This document shows, in pieces, positions 1 through 5,159 of a stretch of DNA of 5,296 nt. This DNA comes from JBCCRV01 sp047619315 (lineage in GTDB: Bacteria; Myxococcota_A; Polyangia; Polyangiales; Houyiibacteriaceae), in the NCBI GenBank assembly GCA_047619315.1, contig JBLHKB010000496.1, forward strand, positions 1 through 5,296, in the 5' to 3' direction. Position 1 is the stretch's first letter. Each line of letters opens with the position of its first letter. Under the pieces are notes generated by a model. That model was not told the origin of the DNA and searched no databases. It saw nothing but the letters and a program-made list of their open reading frames with translations. Position numbers and translations under genes: made by a program.

Positions 1-67
1 TGACGTGTCCCAAGTGCCAGAGCGCCATGCGCGTGAAGTCCATCGCCACCGAAGCGAGCAAAATCCA
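1..67. repeat. 67-bp direct terminal repeat, left copy
   Basis: Bases 1-67 are identical to bases 5230-5296 in the same orientation, with no mismatch. The match runs exactly to both window ends, so the true repeat may be longer. It falls within the transposase tail and covers its CPKC motif. An exact end-to-end overlap is what a circular molecule gives after assembly, and also what contigs give when they break inside a multicopy element. Confidence 0.97.
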
Positions 68-140
68 CGCTGTCCTTGGCATCGCCTCACGACCGCGACC
101 GCTCTTGCAACAGCTTGATCTCGGTTTTGCGGCTGCTTAA
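1..140 (+). CDS. IS91-type transposase, C-terminal tail (5'-partial)
   Basis: The reading frame enters from the left edge (first full codon at 3) and stops with TAA at 138-140. It begins T-C-P-K-C-Q-S-A-M-R-V, then about 12 residues leading to the helix-like K-I-H-A-V-L-G-I-A, and ends L-D-L-G-F-A-A-A. From family knowledge, IS91/ISCR-like Y2 transposases of the Y2_Tnp type often end with a 'CPRCGGxMRV..' zinc-ribbon half, a short helix with an 'LG' motif, a Pro-rich stretch and a terminal 'LDLDF'-like motif. The order and spacing agree here. The catalytic HUH and tyrosine domains are not in the window. It is either the 3' half of a gene continued at 5160-5296 if the molecule is circular, or the end of a neighbouring complete element. 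Family assignment is by remembered pattern only. Confidence 0.72.
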   Translation, partial: TCPKCQSAMRVKSIATEASKIHAVLGIASRPRPLLQQLDLGFAAA

Positions 141-265
141 GCGCTACCTCTGCACGCGTGCGTTCGCTGGAGCGTGACGAGCCACGATGGAGCTGCTGGA
201 GGGAACGGAATCAAGAGATGAAACGACAAAACGAAAGAGAAGGGTCCCCTACTTGCTTCAGGCGA

Positions 266-634
266 CTACGGGCGCGACGTGCAGTAGTCCGGGGCCTCGA
301 CGCGCATGGTTTGATACGAGATGCCGCCGAATCCGTAGACCATGGTGTCGCCGTTGACGGACACGTCACTGAAGACGACGTCTTCCTCGAAGAACACGGT
401 GAAGAAGTCTCCTTCGATTCTCACTGGGCTCGATGTGTCGAAGTCGCCGGCGGTGGAGTCATCGCAAGGCCGATCACCCGTGAAAACGCGGTTGCCATCG
501 CAAAAGACAAAGCACTGATCACCGTCGGGGCCTTCGCCGTACCAAGCGCCAAAAAGTTCGTCCTGGAGGCTAGGTGGAGTGCATCCGCCGACGAGGAGAA
601 GGAGAATGGCTAGCGAGCGCAATGTGTAAGTCAT
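266..634 (-). CDS. small secreted lipoprotein, cysteine-containing, unknown function
   Basis: The protein has 122 residues and starts at ATG 634. Residues 1-18 form a lipoprotein signal peptide: one Arg at 6, a run of Leu/Ile/Ala at 8-15, then V-G-G-C with Cys18 as the expected lipidated residue. Residue +2 is Thr, not Asp, so by the usual rule it would go to the outer membrane. The mature part holds Cys41, Cys45, Cys57 and Cys118, which could form two disulfides. It starts with a 'LFGAWYGEG' strand motif and alternates short beta-like strands with Asp/Gly turns, recalling small lipocalin-like or META-type lipoproteins; this likeness is only impressionistic. No strong ribosome site is visible (GAGG lies only 2 nt before the ATG). 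Its 3' end lies 125 bp from the transposase tail, in convergent orientation. The long antisense frame at 158-613 is its shadow. Confidence 0.82.
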   Translation of the reverse strand: MTYTLRSLAILLLLVGGCTPPSLQDELFGAWYGEGPDGDQCFVFCDGNRVFTGDRPCDDSTAGDFDTSSPVRIEGDFFTVFFEEDVVFSDVSVNGDTMVYGFGGISYQTMRVEAPDYCTSRP

Positions 635-689
635 GGCCTCAATGGTACGTCATTCGCTCTTCGTGTGCAGGGGAATCACGCCGTCCCAG

Positions 690-886
690 TTAGTTAGTTG
701 TGGTCGACGGCTTCAGCGCGCCGCGGCGCTTGGCTTCGCCCTCACGAACGTTGACGTCGAAGTGTGTGATGGGCTCCGGATCTTGTTGTAGCGGTCACTG
801 AACTTACGCTGGTCGCTACCTGCGTCGGCGGTGACGAAGAGCTCGATTGCACGGAGCCTGACTTGCTCCTCACTGGTCTCAGCCAT
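690..886 (-). pseudogene. small unknown ORF broken by one-base frameshift
   Basis: Starting at ATG 886, the frame reads M-A-E-T-S-E-E-Q-V-R-L-R-A-I-E-L-F, then runs to D-R-Y-N-K at 782, with codons mostly ending in G or C. At 780-781 the coding character moves to another frame, which continues P-E-P-I-T-H-F-D-V-N-V and ends ...T-T-T-N at TAA 690-692. Adding one base between AAG (784-782) and CCG (779-777) restores a 65-residue protein with an acidic helical N-terminus and a polar C-terminus. No signal peptide, membrane segment or known motif is visible. It may be a recent pseudogene, an indel error, or two unrelated fragments. I do not recognise the family. The stop lies 55 bp upstream of the lipoprotein start, in the same direction. 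Confidence 0.5.
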
Positions 887-1127
887 ATTTCTGGTGTCGC
901 TGATGGGACTGCGTGTCGTGGTGAGCGACATACCAAGTGATATCCCCATCCCTCGAAGGACTAAGTGGGATGCGGATCCGTTGCAGTGGTTCTCGCTTCG
1001 GCGTGGCTGATAGTTCTGAGAATGTTCGACCGTCCACGAAGCGCTAGGTGGCAAGGGTCGCAGAGCTCGGTGATCGGCTTCAACGATGCGAGCGAGAAGC
1101 TCTCGGATGATCTGGTCGCTCGACTTC
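887..1127. other. gap without a confident gene; hairpin at 994-1043
   Basis: On the minus strand one frame stays open from 1129 to the broken ORF at 886. Near 1129-1055 it reads fluently (S-S-D-Q-I-I-R-E-L-L-A-R-I-V-E-A-D); nearer 886 the codon use looks non-coding. An imperfect inverted repeat lies at 994-1006 and 1034-1043: cgcttc/gaagcg and gtgg/ccac, with a 3-nt bulge and a 27-nt loop. It sits about 85 nt past the stop of the leftward gene at 1128 and could be a weak terminator, though no T tract follows. Part of this gap may be the displaced end of that gene. Confidence 0.35.
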
Positions 1128-1733
1128 TTATCCGTACAAGTAGCTTCGGAGGAAGTCTTCTACGGCGTGGAGTTCTGTGCCACCACGGCGACACACGAAC
1201 CGGTTGGACTCGTCGAGCGTCATGTACAGGATCTCCATCTGCCCGACGTGTGAGCTGAGGCTACGCGTATAAGCTCGCATACGCGCAGCCTCGTCGCGGT
1301 CGTGTATTGGATTGATGAAGTGGTCCTCTGTCACCGCCTGTGACTGGAGGTTCATCGCGCGCACACCACGGCGTGCGTCTCCCTCGATGCCGCGCGTCAG
1401 GCCGCCCGAGCGTGTGAACGTACGCGTAGGGAGACCTCGAAGTCCCAGCGAATATGTCGCGCCTACGTGAGATAGGCGGATGCGAGAGCGAGCCCAACCG
1501 AGGAGCGCGAGTGCGCCGGTGCTGAGTGCGAACGCTAAGAACGCGAAAGCGATGACGGTTATGCCGATGGAATCCCAGGCCGCGTCCCACAGACGTTCGA
1601 CGACGACGAAGGCGACGACGGACATCACCGTCGGCTCCCAAGGAGGGCGATTTCGAATGACCAAGGCACCTTCCGCGTTGATCGTCAGCCCCTTCGGGAT
1701 GTCTGGCGATTGGGGATGATTCGCGTCGGTCAC
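1128..1733 (-). CDS. hypothetical membrane protein
   Basis: The protein has 201 residues, starts with GTG at 1733 and stops at TAA 1128-1130. Residues 1-35 are polar, with a strand-like 'LVIRNRPPWEP'. A hydrophobic stretch at about 36-46 (S-V-V-A-F-V-V-V) may be a half-membrane helix, and residues 56-82 form a clear membrane helix (G-I-T-V-I-A-F-A-F-L-A-F-A-L). After it come a basic 'ARSRIRL', a beta-like segment and a charged C-terminal domain (D-E-A-A-R-M-R; S-H-V-G-Q-M-E-I-L-Y). The topology, one or two helices followed by a short strand-rich region, recalls bacterial PH-like membrane proteins; this is a guess. No good ribosome site precedes the GTG. Its stop may be premature: after one base is removed, the downstream sequence reads on as K-K-S-S-D-Q-I-I-R-E-L-L. 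I cannot name a family. Confidence 0.72.
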   Translation of the reverse strand: MTDANHPQSPDIPKGLTINAEGALVIRNRPPWEPTVMSVVAFVVVERLWDAAWDSIGITVIAFAFLAFALSTGALALLGWARSRIRLSHVGATYSLGLRGLPTRTFTRSGGLTRGIEGDARRGVRAMNLQSQAVTEDHFINPIHDRDEAARMRAYTRSLSSHVGQMEILYMTLDESNRFVCRRGGTELHAVEDFLRSYLYG

Positions 1734-1826
1734 TTAGAGCGAAGGTACCATGCGAACGTTTCGCGCGAATAGGACAACAAGATGTTCACTCCATGCTCAT
1801 TCGCTTTCTCTTACTCACGCTGACGC

Positions 1827-2105
1827 TCAAGCATCCCGCAGCGCTTTGATATGCAGCGCGACCACGGCGTGCTTGCCGGTCACTCGCGGGACCGCGCCGA
1901 GATCGTGCCGAAGGGCGCGGCGCAAAGCGAAGAGCCCGTCGATGAACTGTCGTCCTTCGCCGACTCTGGCGGGACCACTCGTCAGAGTGATGCCTCGTAC
2001 AACCTCGACGACGTGTGCGATTTCTTCGTCGCTCATCGTCGCGTAAAGAGGCAGGGCGATTCCGCGACGAACGCACTCGGCGGCGGAATTGGGCTTTCGA
2101 AAGTT
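1827..2105 (-). pseudogene. DegT/DnrJ/EryC1-type aminotransferase, C-terminal remnant
   Basis: The frame opens just after an in-frame TAG at 2106-2108 and reads N-F-R-K-P-N-S-A-A-E-C-V-R-R-G-I-A-L-P-L, then Y-A-T-M-S-D-E-E-I-A-H-V-V-E-V-V-R. The motif LPLYxxMSDEEIxxVVEVV is the closing signature of PLP-dependent sugar aminotransferases (DegT/DnrJ/EryC1/StrS fold), which make amino sugars for surface glycans. The whole N-terminal part, about 330 residues with the PLP lysine, is missing, so this cannot be active. The tail after the motif (about 50 residues to TGA at 1827) is longer than usual for the family and may come from a lost stop or a fusion. An ATG at 2036 lies inside the motif and is not a real start. 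A pair of 14-bp direct repeats begins 8 bp beyond the cut. Identification rests on the terminal motif only. Confidence 0.62.
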
Positions 2106-2112
2106 CTATCCG

Positions 2113-2145
2113 CTAGTTTCGTGCACCCCACCTAGCTTCGTACAC
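2113..2145. repeat. pair of 14-bp direct repeats, 19-bp period
   Basis: On the minus strand, GTGTACGAAGCTAG (2145-2132), then GTGGG, then GTGCACGAAACTAG (2126-2113); the two units differ at 2 of 14 positions. They lie in the gap between the 5'-truncated aminotransferase and the rightward 352-residue gene. They could be a protein-binding pair or the end of a vanished mobile element. No third copy was seen in the window. Confidence 0.6.
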
Positions 2146-2256
2146 AGCGCCACAATGCGAAAACCGCAAACACCGAAACCAGCTCCTGCAAGTTCATTGG
2201 ACCGTCCATGACACCGGGTGCCGCCTGGCAGTCAAGATTGAGTGATAAGCTGAGTC

Positions 2257-3315
2257 ATGAGTGACTTCCCCTTCCTGGGTCACGGCCCGCCAAAGGTCTC
2301 CTACGATCTTGGGCTGTGGCTCTTCGCTAAAGATGTACCTGAACCAGGCCTCGCCGCGGAGCTGGCCGCTTCCTTACCCGCAGACCTGCAAGACTGGGCG
2401 CTGAAGGGAGACAACGCGAGCGGGGTCGTGGAGTGGTCTGATTCGGTGCTTTACATCAACTCTGGAATGGACGTTCGCTACCTGGTCAAAGCCCTCGACC
2501 CGGAGCACCTCTCGTGGCTCCCCGAAGAGGTCAGCGATGCGGTCATCGAGCGTGTTCTCGAGGAGGTGATGGACGGCGAGCGCAATGGACCCATCGCGCC
2601 GACGGCGACGGACTGGGATGTGTTCGGGGCCATGATTGCCCAGTGGGTCGAGGCGTTCAACGAGCGATGCCCGCTGTGGCTGGTGGTGGTGGACTGCAAC
2701 GTCAAGGCGCCGGGCAACGCACGTCATCAGCACGCTGCGGAGTGGGTGCGCGAACACCTCGATGAGCTCACCGCTCGCCACGCAGCGATGCCTAAGAGTG
2801 CGGAACGAAACTTCACAGCGTGGGGCGCTCCGGTCGTGACGGCCTACCTGGCAGACGGGGCCAAGCCGCCGGAGACAACGAGAGAGGTGCTCTTGAAGCT
2901 CCTCGATGGCTCGGGAATGCTGGGACTCAGGGCGGGATCGAAGCTCATCGGCATGTGGCCAAAATCCCAGCGCCCGGCCGTGCTGACGAGGCTGCTGCTG
3001 AGCGGGCACGACCTCGGGATGCCGCTCCTCGTCGCGCCGGCCACACACAGATTTCTCCTCGACGACGACGTGTATGCTGCGGCGATGACGCCGATGCGCC
3101 CGATGTGGCCCGGCGACATGAGGCAACAGCTCAGCAATCGACTGATGAAGCCGAAGCTGGGCGAGGAACAATCGGAGTGGCTACGCCGGATGATCGCTGT
3201 GGGGGAGGCCAGGCTTCGCGGCGATGCAGACTTCGAAACGGAGCTGAGATGGTGGCTGGAGATGGCGAAGCAGTACGAGACCTGGCGCCCGTGGGAAACA
3301 CCCACATCTGGATGA
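2257..3315 (+). CDS. hypothetical Trp-rich soluble protein, 352 aa
   Basis: This is the longest intact gene on the plus strand: ATG 2257, TGA 3313-3315. The frame has strong G/C third-position bias, so it is real, and the long antisense frame at 2374-3171 is its shadow. There is no signal peptide or membrane helix. It is acidic, with about 16 tryptophans and only two cysteines (138, 147). A buried-strand-like core, L-W-L-V-V-V-D-C-N-V, lies at 140-149, followed by N-A-R-H-Q-H-A and an acidic helix (A-E-W-V-R-E-H-L-D-E-L). The C-terminal third holds helices (Q-Q-L-S-N-R-L-M; E-W-L-R-R-M-I-A-V) and ends W-R-P-W-E-T-P. Such Trp-rich, helical cytoplasmic proteins are common among immunity-like or SUKH-like orphans, but I see no diagnostic motif and assign no function. 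No good ribosome site precedes the ATG. It stands alone, convergent with the next gene. Confidence 0.85.
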   Translation: MSDFPFLGHGPPKVSYDLGLWLFAKDVPEPGLAAELAASLPADLQDWALKGDNASGVVEWSDSVLYINSGMDVRYLVKALDPEHLSWLPEEVSDAVIERVLEEVMDGERNGPIAPTATDWDVFGAMIAQWVEAFNERCPLWLVVVDCNVKAPGNARHQHAAEWVREHLDELTARHAAMPKSAERNFTAWGAPVVTAYLADGAKPPETTREVLLKLLDGSGMLGLRAGSKLIGMWPKSQRPAVLTRLLLSGHDLGMPLLVAPATHRFLLDDDVYAAAMTPMRPMWPGDMRQQLSNRLMKPKLGEEQSEWLRRMIAVGEARLRGDADFETELRWWLEMAKQYETWRPWETPTSG

Positions 3316-3331
3316 GCTGACAGAACCTTTG

Positions 3332-3378
3332 GCTCCCAGCACTCCCAGACGCCGCGCATTAGTTGCGGAGCTGGGAGC
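3332..3378. terminator. candidate bidirectional hairpin between convergent genes
   Basis: A perfect 9-bp inverted repeat, gctcccagc (3332-3340) with gctgggagc (3370-3378), encloses a 29-nt loop that itself holds ccgc/gcgg. It lies between the rightward gene stop (3315) and the leftward frame stop (3379-3381), where a shared terminator is expected. No clear T tract follows in either direction, so intrinsic termination is unproven. Confidence 0.4.
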
Positions 3379-3887
3379 TCAGCGTTTCGCGGGGCCTCGG
3401 CGCAATGCCATTCGGGGTCGTCCGTGACGCGCAACCCTGCCCAGCGTATTCGTCCAGGCGACCTCGACGAAGTCCCCTCCGGCTGGAACCGTTGTCGCGC
3501 GGACGCCCTTCATGTAGCTGCGAAGTCGGACCGCGTCGAACGTGTTCATCGGGAGCCAGCCTACCAACGCGCGGTCTCGACCGTCGAGCCCCGCCCACGA
3601 CCCAACCTCTTAGCTCACGCGCAAGCTCCAACTTCCTTCTATGGAAAAAGCGGACACTACAAATGAAGCATGACCTGGAGGGAGCCCCAGGAGCGCCGGC
3701 GCCGACAGCAAAGAGAAGGGCCATTGTAAGGAACGGCCATAGATCGGATGGGTCGCTACCGCCTGAGCGACCGAACATGAACAACCACTTGAGGATATTG
3801 ACCAAGACGGCGAGAAGGAAGACCGATCCGAAGAACAAGGTTGCAAGTACTGGGGACCAAACAATGGGTCCACCTACGCTATTCCAT
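3379..3887 (-). pseudogene. two-helix membrane protein gene carrying two one-base frameshifts
   Basis: Read as written, the coding signal is split across frames. It becomes one 168-residue protein if one G is removed at 3884-3885 and one at the GGGG of 3589-3592 (minus strand). The corrected start is M-N-S-V-G-G-P-I-V-W-S-P, then a membrane helix at about 13-34 (L-A-T-L-F-F-G-S-V-F-L-L-A-V-L-V), a polar loop (G-G-S-D-P-S-D), a second helix around 51-66 (W-P-F-L-T-M-A-L-L-F-A-V-G-A) and a basic 'HRRKLELARELRGWVVGG' region. A soluble tail with 'RALVGWLPMNTFDAVRLR' and 'GGDFVEVAWTN' ends at TGA 3379-3381. Total length 509 nt equals 169 codons plus exactly two extra bases. The corrected ATG (3887-3885) follows the upstream stop by 2 nt. 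The alternative uncorrected start is TTG 3838. Family unknown. Confidence 0.55.
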
Positions 3888-3889
3888 AC

Positions 3890-4167
3890 CTAAATTTGCC
3901 GGCCTGGGCCTCCACTGAGTAGAGGCTCGCCGATCGTCGACGGCATCATGCCGGCGTCAACATCCACGCCTCCGTCGCGGTGGACGGTCGCGACCGTAAG
4001 TGTCTCGAGCGCCTGTGCCGTTGTCCTATCCGTTGTCAGACGACGCGTGAGCCGGCGTGGGAATCCACGACCTGGAACTCGAAGCCTTCGGGAGCCGTGG
4101 CGCGAAACGACGTGTGGACCTTTCCGACAGCCGTTTCACTGAGCTCGAAGCCCGCCTTCTCAAACAT
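3890..4167 (-). pseudogene. small unknown protein gene with one-base frameshift
   Basis: ATG 4167 opens M-F-E-K-A-G-F-E-L-S-E-T-A-V-G-K-V-H-T-S, continuing through 'APEGFEFQVVDSHAGSRVV' to a TGA at 4036-4038 (43 residues). The coding signal then goes on in another frame as L-T-T-D-R-T-T-A-Q-A-L-E-T-L-T-V-A-T-V, then 'HRDGGVDVDAGMMPS', to TAG 3890-3892. Restoring one C (GTC-CTG for GTCTG) joins the two into 92 residues; 278 nt plus one base is exactly 93 codons. The product looks beta-rich, with no signal peptide, no cysteine and a Gly/Pro-rich end. It begins 60 bp after the esterase stop, and its own stop lies 2 nt before the next start, so it is probably in one operon with both. I do not recognise the family. 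A stand-alone 43-residue ORF is the alternative. Confidence 0.48.
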
Positions 4168-4227
4168 GAGTCGGGCATCGATCCGGCGCGCCGGAAGTCT
4201 TTGTGAGCGAGCGACGGTAGATGAGGT

Positions 4228-5118
4228 TTAGTCGCGCTCGACGAAGCAACGCAGGGGACTGGAGGACTCAGAGAGGAGCTCCACCACCATCTCCGCGACG
4301 CGGAACGCCTTCGATTCGGGAAAGTGAGTGCGGTCGGGCTCTTCGGCGTACAAACGCAGAGTCTCTTCTTCACCAAGTCGCTGAAACTCGTCGTGGCTCC
4401 GAGCTTCGAGGTCGAGAAGCACCACGTCGTTGTCTTCCGCCACGCGGCGAACGGCCAGGGCGTAGTCGCCGTGTGTGCGCTGGTGTTCGTCGCCGGAGAA
4501 GGTCATTCGACTCACTGGCGTGAGGAGAATCGGAGTTGCCCCGGCCGCGCGAACCTCTTCGACGTAGAGCTCCAGAAAGTCGCGAAACGTTCCCGCAAAG
4601 TCCGGGGCGCTGCCGGGCTCCGTGCGGCGGTATTCTTCGGGTTTAGAGTCATTGTGACCGAACTGCACAAAGACGAAGTCATCAGGGCCCATGGCTTCGC
4701 GAACGGCGTCGAAGGCACCCTCTTCGTAGAAAGACTTGCTGCTGCGCCCACCCCTTCCAGCGTTGGTGACTTCAAGTTCGCCTAGGTACACGGACAGCGA
4801 ATCACCCCAGCCGCTGTCCGAGGCGGTGGTCGAGTCACCGACAAGGTACACGTGAGGCGTGCCCTCGCGAAGACACCCCTCCGAAGCGTCCTCGGTGGCG
4901 GCGTCGTTACCGGAGTCTGAAGCGCCGGAGTCCGAAGCGCCGGTGTCACCCCGTGAGGCGTCGCCTCCAGCATCGTTGCTCAATGCATTACTGACGCCTG
5001 CATCCAAGAGAGCAACATCCGCGGAGGCGTCCAAGGACTCCACATCATCGCCGCACGCGATGCACAGCGCCGTCAGAACAAATACCAGGGCAAGATGGAA
5101 CAGAGAATATCGTCGCAC
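4228..5118 (-). CDS. SGNH/GDSL esterase lipoprotein, rhamnogalacturonan acetylesterase-like (CE12 type)
   Basis: The protein has 296 residues with a GTG start at 5118. Residues 1-22 are a lipoprotein signal (R-R near the start, F-H-L-A-L-V-F-V-L core, A-L-C-I-A-C), with Cys22 likely lipidated. The -3 position is Cys instead of Leu, which is unusual. Residues 23-80 are a disordered Asp/Ser/Ala/Gly linker. The catalytic domain spans about 88-285. Block I is V-G-D-S-T-T with nucleophile Ser96. Block II is N-A-G-R-G-G-R-S around 119-126. Block III is F-G-H-N-D with Asn156. Block V is P-D-R-T-H-F with Asp262 and His265. All four SGNH residues are present, and 'GDST', 'GGRS' and 'FGHND' match the rhamnogalacturonan acetylesterase branch. 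It would cleave ester (acetyl) groups from polysaccharide outside the cell, probably anchored to the outer membrane. Substrate is inferred. It heads a leftward run of three genes. Confidence 0.9.
   Translation of the reverse strand: MRRYSLFHLALVFVLTALCIACGDDVESLDASADVALLDAGVSNALSNDAGGDASRGDTGASDSGASDSGNDAATEDASEGCLREGTPHVYLVGDSTTASDSGWGDSLSVYLGELEVTNAGRGGRSSKSFYEEGAFDAVREAMGPDDFVFVQFGHNDSKPEEYRRTEPGSAPDFAGTFRDFLELYVEEVRAAGATPILLTPVSRMTFSGDEHQRTHGDYALAVRRVAEDNDVVLLDLEARSHDEFQRLGEEETLRLYAEEPDRTHFPESKAFRVAEMVVELLSESSSPLRCFVERD
4911..4940. repeat. 15-bp tandem repeat in the esterase linker
   Basis: CGGAGTCTGAAGCGC (4911-4925) is followed directly by CGGAGTCCGAAGCGC (4926-4940), one mismatch, with a degraded third unit beginning at 4941. 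On the coding strand it gives two G-A-S-D-S units within the flexible linker. In-frame units of 5 residues allow length variation by slippage without breaking the enzyme. Confidence 0.85.
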
Positions 5119-5159
5119 GGCCCACTATCGCTGCTGCAAGTGCAAACGTCGACAACGTC

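Noticed and set aside
158..613. Plus-strand frame of 151 residues
   Set aside because: Antisense to the lipoprotein gene, which has a clear signal peptide and lipobox; no domain or ribosome site supports the plus frame.
690..1496. Integron-like gene cassettes with attC sites
   Set aside because: Small leftward genes suggested cassettes, but isolated GTTRRRY or RYYYAAC matches (for example near 1202 and 1490) fall inside a gene and are not paired.
1752..1764. Short inverted repeat gcgaa-cgt-ttcgc upstream of the membrane protein start
   Set aside because: A 5-bp stem is expected by chance in GC-rich DNA; no promoter elements support an operator.
2132..2209. 25-residue minus ORF starting M-D-G-P-M-N-L-Q-E-L with a hydrophobic middle
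   Set aside because: Too short to distinguish from chance; no ribosome site, and its stop overlaps the direct repeat.
2374..3171. Long antisense frame of 265 residues
   Set aside because: It is the complement of the well-supported 352-residue gene; its Arg/His-rich composition is typical of a GC-bias shadow.
3363..3893. Plus-strand frame of 176 residues
   Set aside because: Composition is Arg/Pro/Ser-rich and lacks structure; the minus strand gives membrane helices and operon-like spacing instead.
4324..4785. Plus-strand frame of 153 residues
   Set aside because: Lies antisense to the SGNH catalytic domain, whose motifs are unmistakable.
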